64,000 nucleotides of DNA from Candidatus Sumerlaeota bacterium (GCA_012513815.1 JAAZBM010000005.1:17702-81701); one strand, 5' to 3'. Positions 1-9,302 are shown, counted from the first letter of the stretch. The notes: a model not told the origin generated them from the letters alone. Numbers and translations: made by a program.

Positions 1-1
1 C

Positions 2-379
2 GAAATCGACCCGGAGATGTTGGCGCCCATCGCCGACTTCGCTCAACAGGCTGCGGCACCCGAAGTCGCCGGACAGGAGCCACGAACGATGGTCTTCTCG
101 TTCCTCTATCCGCCGGAGGAAAAGTATCGCACCAACATGACCTATCGCGCGGCTCGCGAGTTGGCGACACGCACCCAAGCGAACTGGACGCCCTCCAAGG
201 AAACAAATATTCGGGGAAAGAAGATTGCCGAGCGCGCGGACAAAAACAGATTGCATATCATCGCGGTCGAGGGAATGACGACTCAAGACCACTTCGAGCA
301 TTTCTACGGTTGGGAGGAACTCCTGAACCAGTCCTCCATCCCCCAAGCACCCACTTCCGTGAGCAAGACCAATGATTGA
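2..379 (+). CDS. hypothetical protein, 5'-truncated by window edge
   Basis: The reading frame is open from base 2 (Glu-Ile-Asp-Pro-Glu before the first internal Met at 17), so the true start lies upstream of the window. About 125 C-terminal residues are visible. They are soluble in character, with no membrane segment, no cysteine motif and no family motif that I recognise. The stop overlaps the start of the next gene by 8 nt, which suggests translational coupling with the DUF167 gene. No function is assigned. Confidence 0.7.
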   Translation, partial: EIDPEMLAPIADFAQQAAAPEVAGQEPRTMVFSFLYPPEEKYRTNMTYRAARELATRTQANWTPSKETNIRGKKIAERADKNRLHIIAVEGMTTQDHFEHFYGWEELLNQSSIPQAPTSVSKTND

Positions 380-590
380 AGTCAAAGTCCACCCCAAAGC
401 CAAACGCAACGCGATTGTCCGCCACAGCGATGAGTTGTTTGAGATCTGGACAACGGCGGCGCCGGACAAGGGCGACGCCAACGATGCCGTCACGCGGATG
501 CTCGCAAAGGAACTGAACATTGCCCGAAGCAATCTGAGCCTCGTCCGCGGACACACAGCCAGAACGAAATTCTTTTCCATCAGCGAGTAG
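372..590 (+). CDS. DUF167 / YggU (UPF0235) family protein
   Basis: A 72-residue protein that matches the small DUF167 (YggU) family in length and pattern: an N-terminal 'EVKVHPKAKRNAI' strand, the central 'APDKGDANDAV' segment (family consensus resembles APxxGkAN), and a C-terminal 'LVRGHTARTKFF' segment (consensus GxxSRxK). The family is widespread and its biochemical role is unknown; the fold is a small alpha/beta domain. Its start overlaps the previous stop by 8 nt, so the two genes are probably cotranscribed. It ends before a hairpin at 615-642. Family assignment is good; function is unknown. Confidence 0.85.
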   Translation: MIEVKVHPKAKRNAIVRHSDELFEIWTTAAPDKGDANDAVTRMLAKELNIARSNLSLVRGHTARTKFFSISE

Positions 591-614
591 TCAACACAAA
601 CGCACATAAAAAAA

Positions 615-642
615 GAACCGCCCCGATTGCTCGGAGCGGTTC
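615..642 (-). terminator. rho-independent terminator of the secreted CBM protein gene
   Basis: A 12-bp hairpin (615-626 with 631-642, one C/A mismatch, 4-nt loop). On the minus strand it is followed by seven T residues (608-614 on plus), so it mainly terminates the leftward transcript of the gene at 687-2624. On the plus strand the downstream T-run is weaker, but the hairpin could also limit read-through from the DUF167 gene. Confidence 0.8.
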
Positions 643-686
643 ATGTTTTGCGACCGGATTCTCTATTCGAGAATCATTCGCTTATC

Positions 687-2624
687 CTAAAAGAGCGACC
701 AGTCGGTAACGGCAGCACCTGCGCCGAATCGGACTGCGCCCATCGGATGCGCGGATGCGCCCGAGGGTGGGTTGTTAGGATCGACACACCACATGGAGTC
801 TTCGGAGGCTTCTGTCGTGTCGCTGGTTGTCCAGCTGCTACGGGAGACCTGGAGGTACCATTCATCGCCATCGGCAGGCGCGGGCTGAACAGCGACACTG
901 CCCGTGTTGCAAGCAGCAACGGTAAGCGAGGTGTAAGGAACCGCAATTTCGAAGACAACTTTGTCTGTCATTTCTTTAGCTTTGCAAATGATTGCGCCAG
1001 AGGATTGATCCCAACCGCCCCAACCTGGGGTGTAGGTCGCGCCGTAGACATAACCGTTGTTCGAGCCGGAGGGTTGATGCGCACTCGAGTCTGTCTCCAT
1101 GTATTGGCAAATCTGGTAGATGCCACCGTCGCTGTTGTTCTTGGGGCACAGCCAAACGCCGAAGCTGTCTACCCAGTCACCAGTATCGGGGTTGTAGTAA
1201 CCTCTTTGGTTCTGGTAGCTGTTGGCATCGGGAGCATAGAACTTTTTGGCGGTCGCGCCGGTGAAGTACTCAACCAAGAAATACAGTTGGTTGTCGTCAT
1301 ACATAACCTTGAACTGGCTCTGGAAGTCTGCGCCTGCGGCAACGCCGGCATCTTTTTCGAAGCCGTTTGCCCACGGGGCTTGGAGCCACTGAGCATCGCT
1401 ACCTGTACCGTCGAAGACGAGGGGCGATGTTGCTCTAACAGCGGTAACTGTCTTGTAGGGAGGAGGAACGATTGTTTTGATACCGGTGAGTTCTTCAATC
1501 CAAACATTGGCTTGGACTGCGTTGACGCTGTCGCCGTTGTTCATGAAGGTGAACCTGACGGTCTTAATTTTGGTCATATCCAAATTTTTGTCGCCGTCCC
1601 ATACGTTCTGGATGAAGACGCCATCTGCAGCTCCACTTGCACTGCCAAGGATAACGGGCATGTCAACGGTGACCCATTCGTTGATTGTGGCGGCGGCATT
1701 CATGCGAGCGTCTGCCTGTGCGCCATTTTCGTCGATCAGGTTTAACTGAACATAGCCGGCCAAACCGCCTTCGTTGACAATGTTACCCTTTAACTTCACG
1801 CGAACGGAACTGTATTGCGAGAGGTCGGTAATGGTGGGCAGATCCTTCCGGAATCCGCTTGTATACCAGTGGTCACCGAATTGGATATCGGCCCTAAAGG
1901 CGTTGCCGTCTTTGGTGACAGCGACTGTGTTATCTGCAACATGGTTTTCATCTGTGTATCCGCCACCGTTGTAGACTTCCCAGTCAGCAACGTTTTCGCA
2001 CTTCAGGATGCTCTCGGATGCTTTGGTCACGGGGGCTGTGTCGTCGAAGCGAATGTTGTCAATCCAGTAGCCGTTTGTATATGTGGGGCTTTCGGCTGCA
2101 GCATTCAAATAGGTCGCGAAAACAAGCTTGGTGATGCGCGAAATCGCGACGTTGTTGACGTACGCATTGCCGCGAGAGTTGACCGTAAACTTGTCGAATG
2201 AACAGACCATTTCCTGCCATTCGGTCGTCGTGCTTTTGTCGACGCTGCAGAAATAGCCATTGTCTTTCTCGTCAAGGGCAAGGATGAACATGGGGATGCT
2301 TTTGCCGTTGGCGTCATTCATCAACTTGGTGTTGAATTTGATTGACGTGAACGCGCTGAGGTCAATGGGTTGTGCCAGCGGGCAAACAGCCATGTATTCC
2401 CAATAGGCATCACCCCAGTTTGCATACGAAACTTTGATGCTCCCTGCGCCTTCGAACTTTTCGGTGGCGTCAAACTCGACGACGGTTTCACGTTGACCGT
2501 TATAGCCGTGTTGTTCCCATATCCAACCGCCAAGTTGGTTGCAGTCGTCAAGCACAACTTCCGCACCCATTGCGGGAACGGCTAGCGCGACAGCTGCCAA
2601 TAAACTGAAAGAGTATTTCATCAT
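687..2624 (-). CDS. secreted multi-domain carbohydrate-binding-like protein
   Basis: A 645-residue exported protein. It opens with a Sec signal peptide (MMKYS, then an Ala/Val/Leu core, cleavage probably after 'AMGA'). Two galactose-binding-like beta-sandwich domains follow (about residues 22-195 and 205-385; 'VVLDDCNQLGGW', 'NGYWIDNIRFDD', 'FEGAGSIKVSY'), resembling CBM11/CIA30-type modules. The C-terminal third (about 395-630) resembles CBM9/DOMON: 'VRATSPLVFDGTGSDAQW' and 'VMYDDNQLYFLVEYFTG'. It ends in '...VTDWSLF', a tail shared with the protein at 9507-10241. The start at 2624 sits 11 nt from AAAAGGAG and has its own promoter at 2711-2739. No catalytic domain is visible, so it probably binds polysaccharide or scaffolds at the cell surface. 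The domain calls are from pattern, not search. Confidence 0.8.
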   Translation of the reverse strand: MMKYSFSLLAAVALAVPAMGAEVVLDDCNQLGGWIWEQHGYNGQRETVVEFDATEKFEGAGSIKVSYANWGDAYWEYMAVCPLAQPIDLSAFTSIKFNTKLMNDANGKSIPMFILALDEKDNGYFCSVDKSTTTEWQEMVCSFDKFTVNSRGNAYVNNVAISRITKLVFATYLNAAAESPTYTNGYWIDNIRFDDTAPVTKASESILKCENVADWEVYNGGGYTDENHVADNTVAVTKDGNAFRADIQFGDHWYTSGFRKDLPTITDLSQYSSVRVKLKGNIVNEGGLAGYVQLNLIDENGAQADARMNAAATINEWVTVDMPVILGSASGAADGVFIQNVWDGDKNLDMTKIKTVRFTFMNNGDSVNAVQANVWIEELTGIKTIVPPPYKTVTAVRATSPLVFDGTGSDAQWLQAPWANGFEKDAGVAAGADFQSQFKVMYDDNQLYFLVEYFTGATAKKFYAPDANSYQNQRGYYNPDTGDWVDSFGVWLCPKNNSDGGIYQICQYMETDSSAHQPSGSNNGYVYGATYTPGWGGWDQSSGAIICKAKEMTDKVVFEIAVPYTSLTVAACNTGSVAVQPAPADGDEWYLQVSRSSWTTSDTTEASEDSMWCVDPNNPPSGASAHPMGAVRFGAGAAVTDWSLF

Positions 2625-2710
2625 ACTATATAAGACTCCTTTTCAAAAGTAGTTCTAATGTTTTGGACTATTGAAAGCAATATCTGTATCAATAGTTTCC
2701 ATTATTAATG

Positions 2711-2739
2711 ATTATATGCAATCGCTATAATAAATGCAA
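2711..2739 (-). promoter_or_regulatory. sigma70-like promoter of the secreted CBM gene
   Basis: On the minus strand a -35 element TTGCAT (2734-2739) and a perfect -10 TATAAT (2711-2716) are separated by exactly 17 bp in an AT-rich stretch. This gives a 5' leader of about 80 nt before the ATG at 2624. It is the best promoter-like match in this part of the window. Confidence 0.7.
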
Positions 2740-2822
2740 GTGTTTTTTTACAATTTAGCAAAAAAAATGTTTTACGCAATTATTCCACCGAAAAGGCGTC
2801 TGTCCGCGTGACTCACTATTGA

Positions 2823-3947
2823 CTAATCAAGTGTCTTCTTGTAGACCTTGACGGCGATAATCGACAATATCAGGATAATAATCCCCATCGGCCAGATGTG
2901 CGGCCAACACTCGGCAAGACCGTTGCCCTTGAGCATGATACCACGCACAATGCGCATGAAATAGGTCACCGGAATACAGTTGCCGATGGCCTGTGCCCAG
3001 CCAGGCATCCCAACAAATGGATAAATAAAACCGGAAAGTAACAACGATGGCATGAACACCAGAATCGTCATTTGTAACGCTTGCAATTGGTTTTTGGCAA
3101 GCGACGAGATGGTGTAGCCAATGGCAAGATTCCCCGTAATAAACAAAATGATGGACAGCACAAACACCCACCAACTTCCCAAAAAGGGCACCTTGAAAAA
3201 GAAGATGGCCATGATCAGGATAAACGCGGCTTGGATGAGGCCAACAATCAGATTCGGCACGATTTTCCCGGCCATGATTTCGAGGGGACGCACAGGCATC
3301 GACAGCATCGTCTCCATCGTCCCACGTTCATTCTCACGAGTCAGCGACAACGCCGTCATCATAATGCCCATCAGCGTCAGTAGCACGGCAATCAGCCCCG
3401 GCACAATGTTATACCGTATCATTGCCTCGGGGTTATAGCACCGCTGAATCCGCAGGTCGATGGGCATCTCCGTGTTGACCATTGAACGGACACTGCCGGT
3501 GAGGTCGCGGCGGATGCTCCGCAAAATCACCTCCGACATAGCGCCGATGCTATTCGCCGTTGCCGAGGGGTCCGAAGCGTCGGCCTGTAGCAAAAGCGCG
3601 GGCTTGCGCCCACTCAACAAATCGCGCGTAAAGTTTTCGGGGATTGTCAGCACAAAATAGACTTCGCCCTTTTGCAGAAGCTCGTCCCCTTCCGCATCCG
3701 TGCTTATTCGGGTCGTCAGGTCAAAATACTCGCTGTTCGTCATCGCCGCCGTCAGGTCACGCACGACGATACTGTTATCACGAATCAGCACCGCCGTCGG
3801 AAGATGCTTCGGGTCATTGTTGATGGCGTACGTGAACAAGAACACCTGCATCACCGGTATCGCCAGCACCATGGCAAAGGTGGATTTGTCGCGACGCAGC
3901 TGCGTGAGTTCCTTAATCAGTATCGCCAGAAATCGCCGGAACATCAA
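2823..3947 (-). CDS. ABC-2 type export permease (YbhR/YhhJ-like)
   Basis: A 374-residue inner-membrane permease of the ABC2_membrane family. It has one N-terminal transmembrane helix ('FAMVLAIPVMQVFLFTYAI'), a large extracytoplasmic loop of about 130 residues, and five more helices in the C-terminal half. The ABC-2 signature region is visible as 'ALSLTRENERGTMETMLSMPVRP', followed by 'PSLLLSGFIYPFVGMP' and 'PVTYFMRIVRGIMLKG'. It is encoded last in the adaptor-ATPase-permease operon, and its ATG overlaps the ATPase stop by 4 nt. With its neighbours it should form a MacA/YbhFSR-like exporter. The substrate is unknown; in related systems it is a drug, lipid or polyketide. A single permease suggests a homodimer. 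Confidence 0.9.
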   Translation of the reverse strand: MMFRRFLAILIKELTQLRRDKSTFAMVLAIPVMQVFLFTYAINNDPKHLPTAVLIRDNSIVVRDLTAAMTNSEYFDLTTRISTDAEGDELLQKGEVYFVLTIPENFTRDLLSGRKPALLLQADASDPSATANSIGAMSEVILRSIRRDLTGSVRSMVNTEMPIDLRIQRCYNPEAMIRYNIVPGLIAVLLTLMGIMMTALSLTRENERGTMETMLSMPVRPLEIMAGKIVPNLIVGLIQAAFILIMAIFFFKVPFLGSWWVFVLSIILFITGNLAIGYTISSLAKNQLQALQMTILVFMPSLLLSGFIYPFVGMPGWAQAIGNCIPVTYFMRIVRGIMLKGNGLAECWPHIWPMGIIILILSIIAVKVYKKTLD

Positions 3948-4867
3948 TCGCGACCTCCGTTGTTGTGCATGTAGTAGATGAACACATCCTCAAGGCTGGG
4001 GCTTGTCCGGCTCCACTGAATCCCACGACGCTCCCGATAGCTCTCAATCACTTGCTCAAGCGCCTGGCCATCAACTCCGCTGACATGCACGACATTGCCA
4101 AAGGGCGCAACCGTCGCGACGGCCGGTGAGGACTTCAACTCATTCATCACGCCAATCACATCGGCGCCTGTGGCGCTCCACGTTTGCAGGCCGGAATTCG
4201 CGATGACCTCGCTCACGCTGCCTTCGGCGATAATGTGCCCGTAGTAGAGATAGATAATCGCGTGGCACCGCTCGGCCTCGTCCATGTAGTGTGTGCTGAC
4301 CAGAACCGTCAAGCCATCGCGAGCAAGCTGATGAATCTCATCCCAAAAATCGCGGCGAGCCTGCGGGTCAACTCCCGCCGTCGGCTCGTCAAGCAAAAGC
4401 AATTTGGGCGAGTGAAGGATGCACGCAGCAAGCGAAAGCCGCTGTTTCCATCCACCCGAAAGTGTGCCCGCAAGCTGCTCTGAACGGCTCAAAAGACCAA
4501 ACCGCCGCAACATCGCCTCGACACTATCGCACGGCTGAGCAAGACCAAAAACATTCGCGACAAACATCAGGTTTTCGCGAACGGTCAGATCCTCCCAATA
4601 ACTAAATCGCTGCGTCATGTAGCCAACTTGCTGCTTGATTTTGTTGGATTCCTTGCGGATGTCATACCCCAGACAAGTGCCCGTGCCGCCATCGGGCGTC
4701 AGCAGGCCACACAAAAGGCGAATCGTTGTCGTTTTGCCGCTGCCATTCGGCCCCAGAAAACCATAAATCTTGCCTTGGGGAACGCGGAGATTGACGTTGT
4801 CAACAACCGTGTTGTTCCCAAAACGTTTGCTCAGGTTCGAGACTTCAATCGCGTAGGTCGGCGTCAC
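3944..4867 (-). CDS. ABC transporter ATP-binding protein (CcmA/YbhF type)
   Basis: A 307-residue cytoplasmic ATPase with a complete nucleotide-binding domain: Walker A 'GPNGSGKTT' (about residue 40), Q-loop 'VGYMTQRFSYW', signature 'LSGGWKQRLSLA', Walker B 'LLLLDEPTAGVD' and the switch His in 'VLVSTHYMDEAERC'. About 80 C-terminal residues form the regulatory tail typical of drug-export CcmA-type subunits. The signature has LSGGW in place of LSGGQ, common in this subfamily. It lies 11 nt after the adaptor gene and overlaps the permease start by 4 nt, so the three are one transcription unit. Confidence 0.92.
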   Translation of the reverse strand: MTPTYAIEVSNLSKRFGNNTVVDNVNLRVPQGKIYGFLGPNGSGKTTTIRLLCGLLTPDGGTGTCLGYDIRKESNKIKQQVGYMTQRFSYWEDLTVRENLMFVANVFGLAQPCDSVEAMLRRFGLLSRSEQLAGTLSGGWKQRLSLAACILHSPKLLLLDEPTAGVDPQARRDFWDEIHQLARDGLTVLVSTHYMDEAERCHAIIYLYYGHIIAEGSVSEVIANSGLQTWSATGADVIGVMNELKSSPAVATVAPFGNVVHVSGVDGQALEQVIESYRERRGIQWSRTSPSLEDVFIYYMHNNGGRD

Positions 4868-4878
4868 AATGCGCTCCC

Positions 4879-5823
4879 CTAATCCAGACGGAGACTCAGC
4901 GGCAGACCCGGACGGAGTGCCTCATCGAAGGTCTCGGGGCGCGCCTCGACCATGAACACAAGTTTGCTCCGAGACTCAACACTGTAAATGACGGGAGGCG
5001 TAAACTCCGCCTCGGATGAGATATAACTCACACGGGCACGAAACGCCTTCTCGACACCATCCGCGGAGGCCGTCACCGTCTGCCCGAGACGAATGCGCGG
5101 CAACTGCTCCTGACTCACAAAGAACCGAATCTTGCGATTCTCACGCGGCAATAACATCACGACCGCAGCACCCGCCGGAACATACTCGCCCACACGATAC
5201 ATGACCCGCTCCACATACGCATCACTCACGGCGCGCGGGCAAGCCTCACGCAACAACTCGCGAGCCTGACTCGTGCGCTGCTCCTGAATCTCAATATCGT
5301 CCTTCGCTGCCCGCAGCAAATCCTCACGCCCACCAAGAGACGCCACCGCCAACTCGCCTTTGACCTGACTCACCGACGCCTGCGCCGACAAATACTGCAT
5401 CTTCAACGCGTCAACCGAAGACTGACTGACCGTATTCGTCTCAATCAGTTTTGCCGCGCGCTCATACTCAATCTTGGCGTTATCCAGCCGAGCCTGCGCG
5501 TCATCCAACTTCCGCTTGATAACGTCAACCTCCTCCGGACGCTTGCCCTTTTCCAAATCCGCGAGAGTCGCCCGCGCCTTCCGGACGCCGGCCTCCGCGG
5601 CACCAAGGTCCGCTTTGAGACGAGCCGTATCAAGATGAAACAAAACGTCGCCCGCATGCGTCTGACTGCCATCGACAACGGCAATCGACTCCAGAACGCC
5701 ACACGTTGTCGGCCCAACATAAACGTATTCGCCTTCAACATAACCCGTCAGCGGCTTATCCGCAGGCGAGCAACCGCACAACGCAACAACCAACAACGTG
5801 ACAACCGACAACAACTTAGACAT
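4879..5823 (-). CDS. HlyD/MacA-type periplasmic adaptor lipoprotein
   Basis: A membrane-fusion/adaptor subunit of the ABC exporter encoded downstream. I place the start at 5823 (MSKLLS), because GAGGAG lies 7 nt upstream and because it puts a lipoprotein signal peptide with lipobox 'VALC-GC' at the N-terminus; an upstream in-frame ATG at 5880 would add 19 residues and bury the signal. The mature protein has a lipoyl/beta-barrel half ('GEYVYVGPTTCGVLESIAVVDG'), a long coiled-coil hairpin (about residues 75-190, rich in Ala/Glu/Lys/Leu heptads), and the second barrel strand set near 'YVERVMYRVGEYVPAGAAV'. It probably bridges the inner-membrane permease to the outer membrane. It is the first gene of the three-gene operon. 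Confidence 0.88.
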   Translation of the reverse strand: MSKLLSVVTLLVVALCGCSPADKPLTGYVEGEYVYVGPTTCGVLESIAVVDGSQTHAGDVLFHLDTARLKADLGAAEAGVRKARATLADLEKGKRPEEVDVIKRKLDDAQARLDNAKIEYERAAKLIETNTVSQSSVDALKMQYLSAQASVSQVKGELAVASLGGREDLLRAAKDDIEIQEQRTSQARELLREACPRAVSDAYVERVMYRVGEYVPAGAAVVMLLPRENRKIRFFVSQEQLPRIRLGQTVTASADGVEKAFRARVSYISSEAEFTPPVIYSVESRSKLVFMVEARPETFDEALRPGLPLSLRLD

Positions 5824-5915
5824 GCTTCTGCTCCTCTCATAATTTCGCATTACCTCAGACCGGAGCGAATATGCATGCATGACTTAGCCGTTAGCCCCGG
5901 AGCCTGCATCCGACT

Positions 5916-7562
5916 CTAATTGTCAAATTCTTTGACGCCGTTTTTGCCGCTGATTTTGATGCTATACATGGCTTGGTCGGCCTTCTCAATCAGAATTTCG
6001 TAGGATGTTCCGTTCTCGGGGAAGCGCGTAAGTCCTATACTGCATTTGATTTGCAGGGTCTCGCCTTCACGAACAATCAGTTCGGAGGACAGCCGTTTCG
6101 TCAGATTGCCGATGAAGGTATCCAAGTTGGTGATGACGTTTTGGTCGCTGATGCACAGCACAAATTCATCGCCCCCGAAGCGGCAGCCGTATCCGTGACC
6201 ATAAATCGCGTCGAGCAGAATCTCGCCGATAAATCGGATAATGCGGTCGCCAAAGGCGTGGCCGTACTGCGAATTGAAGTTCTTGAAGTCGTCAATATCG
6301 ATGAACAGGAACACGAGGTAAGACTTGGAGGGGGACTTTCCGGCTTCGAACTTGTTGATGAGTTCACGCACGGCCGGTTCAAAGAAGGTGCGGCTATATA
6401 GCTTCGTCATCGGGTCGTACTTCGCGCGCTTGAGTAGCTGGGTATTCTTTTCTTGCAGCGCATCAAGCAACGTGTTGAAGGCATTAATCATAAGGTCGAT
6501 TTCATCGGTACGAGTGACAACCGAGATCGGGCTCATGAGTCCCTTGCTTTTGCTATCTTCGATTTGCGAAATCACCTTGTGCATTTTTCGGACGAAATAT
6601 CCCGCGGAGCGGGTTGCGACATAGAGGAAGAGACCGGCAACAATGACCATAAAACCGAACAGGATAACCGCTATTCGATAAATTGGGAAAACGATCGTGT
6701 TATAATTCTCGGTTTCGACAACCTTCCAACCGGTACTCGGAATGACAGAGTAATAAGCGATTCGTTTAGTCTTTGTCCGCAAGTTCATGAACGTGAAAAC
6801 GCCCTTTGGATGCGTCGGAAAATTGACTTTCGCCCATTCCTCTGCAAAGTCATTCATCACGCCCACTTGCGACAAGTTGTGCCGGCGCTGGGGGTTCACG
6901 GTGTTCACAAAGGAATTGTTGTTGTCATAGATTACGGTGAACTTGTTGGGCTCTTTGTAGTCTTCATCAGTCAGCGCAATGGCCTTGATGAATTCTTTCA
7001 TGGAGAGGAAGAATGTGATATACCCGATGACAGTGTCATTATCTTTCACAGGCACGACGCAGATATGAACCGTCTTGCCGTTATATAAACTGCTGTTGGA
7101 GATAATTTCAGAGAAGCAGAACCCGTGTTCGCGCGACTTCTTCATCAAATCCGCCGAGATTGGAAGATCGTTTTTGGTTTCTTCGTTACTCGACGAAAAA
7201 AGGAGATTTCCTTCCTTGTCATTGAGCGTAATGAAAACGTACGACGGTTTGATGTCGGTAGTACTCTCAAATAGAATCTGAATAGGATTCATAGATTCCT
7301 GCGTAATCGTTGAGGTTTTGTCATACTCGTTGAGCGCCTTTCGAACAGCAAAAACACGAGAGAAAACAAGAGCCGTTTCCTTGATGGTGTTGATGTTTCT
7401 CTCGGCAATAGTGGCCTTACGCTCGGCATTAGACGCGAGTTGCTCAAAGACAGAATCACGCAAGTACATGTAGCCTAACGCAATGAAGGTTCCGCTGATA
7501 ATGACGAGCGGAAGGATGGCTGCGATGATGAGCAAAAATGCCAGTTGTTTACGAATTTTCAT
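5916..7562 (-). CDS. membrane sensor diguanylate cyclase (Cache-like + HAMP-like + GGDEF)
   Basis: A 548-residue membrane protein expected to make cyclic di-GMP from two GTP. It has an N-terminal helix (about 8-32), a periplasmic sensor of about 270 residues of Cache type, a second helix (about 303-327), a HAMP-like linker ('VVTRTDEIDLMINAFNTLL') and a C-terminal GGDEF domain. The GTP-binding motif is 'CRFGGDEFVLC', and the metal-binding 'FIDIDDFKNFN' is intact. The RxxD inhibitory site that normally lies just upstream of GGDEF is absent (the local sequence is 'IYGHGYGCRF'), so canonical product inhibition is not expected. Its 3' third is nearly identical in DNA to the next gene. No strong ribosome-binding site precedes the start. 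Confidence 0.9.
   Translation of the reverse strand: MKIRKQLAFLLIIAAILPLVIISGTFIALGYMYLRDSVFEQLASNAERKATIAERNINTIKETALVFSRVFAVRKALNEYDKTSTITQESMNPIQILFESTTDIKPSYVFITLNDKEGNLLFSSSNEETKNDLPISADLMKKSREHGFCFSEIISNSSLYNGKTVHICVVPVKDNDTVIGYITFFLSMKEFIKAIALTDEDYKEPNKFTVIYDNNNSFVNTVNPQRRHNLSQVGVMNDFAEEWAKVNFPTHPKGVFTFMNLRTKTKRIAYYSVIPSTGWKVVETENYNTIVFPIYRIAVILFGFMVIVAGLFLYVATRSAGYFVRKMHKVISQIEDSKSKGLMSPISVVTRTDEIDLMINAFNTLLDALQEKNTQLLKRAKYDPMTKLYSRTFFEPAVRELINKFEAGKSPSKSYLVFLFIDIDDFKNFNSQYGHAFGDRIIRFIGEILLDAIYGHGYGCRFGGDEFVLCISDQNVITNLDTFIGNLTKRLSSELIVREGETLQIKCSIGLTRFPENGTSYEILIEKADQAMYSIKISGKNGVKEFDN
5950..6325 (-). repeat. near-identical GGDEF-coding segment, copy 1
   Basis: About 375 bp encoding the GGDEF core matches 7687-8062 at a constant offset of 1737 bp with only scattered substitutions, while the 5' parts of the two genes are clearly diverged. 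This fits tandem duplication followed by gene conversion of the catalytic segment. Confidence 0.8.
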
Positions 7563-7646
7563 AGATGATATCGACTTCTCGTTGTCGCCAACAACAACAC
7601 ATTCCTTGTTTTTGATGGGCGGCCATTCGCGCTATTCCGGAGATAT

Positions 7647-9302
7647 TCATGACTCTTCATCAGACTCCTTCATGCCGTTTTTGCTGTTGATTTTGATGTT
7701 ATATATGGCTTGGTCGGCCTTCTCAATCAGAATTTCGTAGGATGTTCCGTTCTCGGGGAAGCGCGTTAGTCCTATACTGCATTTGATTTGTAGGGTCTCG
7801 CCTTCACGAACAATCAGTTCGGAGGACAGCCGTTTCGTCAGATTGTCGATGAAGGTATCCAAGTTGGTGATGACATTTTGGTCGCTGATGCACAGCACAA
7901 ATTCATCGCCCCCGAAGCGGCAGCCGTAGCCGTGACCATAAATCGCGTCGAGCAAAATCCCACCGATAAATCGGATGATGCGATCGCCAAAGTCGTGGCC
8001 GTACTGCGAATTGAAGTTCTTGAAGTCATCAATGTCGACAAACAGGAAAACGAGATACGATTTCTTCGGGCCTTTTTCGGGGTCATACTGTTTAATAAGC
8101 CGCCGAACCGTTTCCTCGAACGAGGTGCGATTATAGAGTTTCGTCAACTGGTCATACTTTGCCCGCGCGACAAGTTCGGTATTCTGTTTGTCGAACTTAT
8201 CCAACATCTTGTTGAAAGCCGTGATAAGCTTGTCGACTTCATGAGTTTTCGTATTCATATCGATACGCTGCAACGGCTTGAGGGTCTCGATTTGTTGAAT
8301 GAGTTTCTTGAGCCTGTTACTGAAGACGTTCGCGTAGCGGTTGGCAATGAGGAAGAACAGCACCGCGACAACAAGAATGAAAATGAATATGTACACCGCA
8401 TTGATGACAGCTGACATAACGATTTGACGCTCGGATGTCGAGCTAACGATTTTCCATTCCGTCCCCTCGATACAACAGTAGAACGCCAATCGATGTTCGC
8501 CGGTAGTATAATTATAGAAAGTGAAAAAACCATTGGGCTTCTCGTGGAAGTCGATTTTCTCCCAAGTATCTTTAAAGTCCACCAAGCCGACCTCATTCTT
8601 CAAATCCATGAGGTAGTGAGGCGGGTTCGAGTTGATGAAGCGGTTATACTGGTCATAAACAGCAATGAATGTTTTGTTGTCCCGCGGTGAATCTGCCATC
8701 GTAATCACATCCATAAGTGATTCAGCCGACAGTAGGAACGCGAGATATCCCAAGGCTTTTCTGTTTTCCAAAACCGGCTTGACACAATAGTACATCCGTT
8801 TGTCACGCGTATACTGATTGTCCGTAATAATCTCAGAAAAGAGCACGCCCTTACTCTCGGCAAGTTTCATTTCTTCCGCGATAGACAGATTCGCTTTTTG
8901 CTCGATGATTGTTCCCTCGTATAATGGGTTGTTCGACACTAGGCAAGTTCCGCTAGTGTCGAACACAGAAACAAGAGTGACCGGCGATTTGACATCCTTG
9001 GTGTAGCAAAACAGATTCCTGATTTTGGTGATTCTGTCGCTCGATATTGTTGTGGTTTTGTCGTACTCGCTGAGGCTGTCCATGATGATTGGCATATGCG
9101 CGAAAATATCCGCCATCTCGCTGATATCAGCGATAAGATGATTGGCGATACCTGCCTTGAGCGAGACATTCGCCTCGATGTTCTTGTAAATCGTCGCGCG
9201 ATGATTCTGATAGTCTCTCGTAATCACAACCGTACCAATGACTATCAGCGGCAAAAGTGCCGCGATAAGCATCAGCCAAGTCAACTGTTTACGAAATTCC
9301 AT
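7647..9302 (-). CDS. membrane sensor diguanylate cyclase, paralogue of the adjacent gene
   Basis: A 551-residue paralogue of the preceding protein with the same plan: N-terminal helix (about 8-28), Cache-like periplasmic sensor, second helix near 'VINAVYIFIFILVVAVLFFLIA', linker and GGDEF domain. 'FVDIDDFKNFN' and 'CRFGGDEFVLC' are intact and the RxxD inhibitory site is again missing. The sensor region shares only the architecture with the neighbour, so the two probably sense different ligands and feed the same output. AGAGG lies 7 nt before the start at 9302. The 84-bp gap to the next gene and the shared orientation suggest cotranscription. Confidence 0.9.
   Translation of the reverse strand: MEFRKQLTWLMLIAALLPLIVIGTVVITRDYQNHRATIYKNIEANVSLKAGIANHLIADISEMADIFAHMPIIMDSLSEYDKTTTISSDRITKIRNLFCYTKDVKSPVTLVSVFDTSGTCLVSNNPLYEGTIIEQKANLSIAEEMKLAESKGVLFSEIITDNQYTRDKRMYYCVKPVLENRKALGYLAFLLSAESLMDVITMADSPRDNKTFIAVYDQYNRFINSNPPHYLMDLKNEVGLVDFKDTWEKIDFHEKPNGFFTFYNYTTGEHRLAFYCCIEGTEWKIVSSTSERQIVMSAVINAVYIFIFILVVAVLFFLIANRYANVFSNRLKKLIQQIETLKPLQRIDMNTKTHEVDKLITAFNKMLDKFDKQNTELVARAKYDQLTKLYNRTSFEETVRRLIKQYDPEKGPKKSYLVFLFVDIDDFKNFNSQYGHDFGDRIIRFIGGILLDAIYGHGYGCRFGGDEFVLCISDQNVITNLDTFIDNLTKRLSSELIVREGETLQIKCSIGLTRFPENGTSYEILIEKADQAIYNIKINSKNGMKESDEES
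7687..8062 (-). repeat. near-identical GGDEF-coding segment, copy 2
   Basis: Partner of 5950-6325. The two encode the same GGDEF core, with nearly all differences being single-base changes. Confidence 0.8.

Noticed and set aside
627..1745. A 372-residue plus-strand ORF opposite the secreted CBM gene
   Set aside because: Its translation is Val/Cys-rich with no family features. The minus-strand protein has a signal peptide, promoter, ribosome-binding site and terminator.
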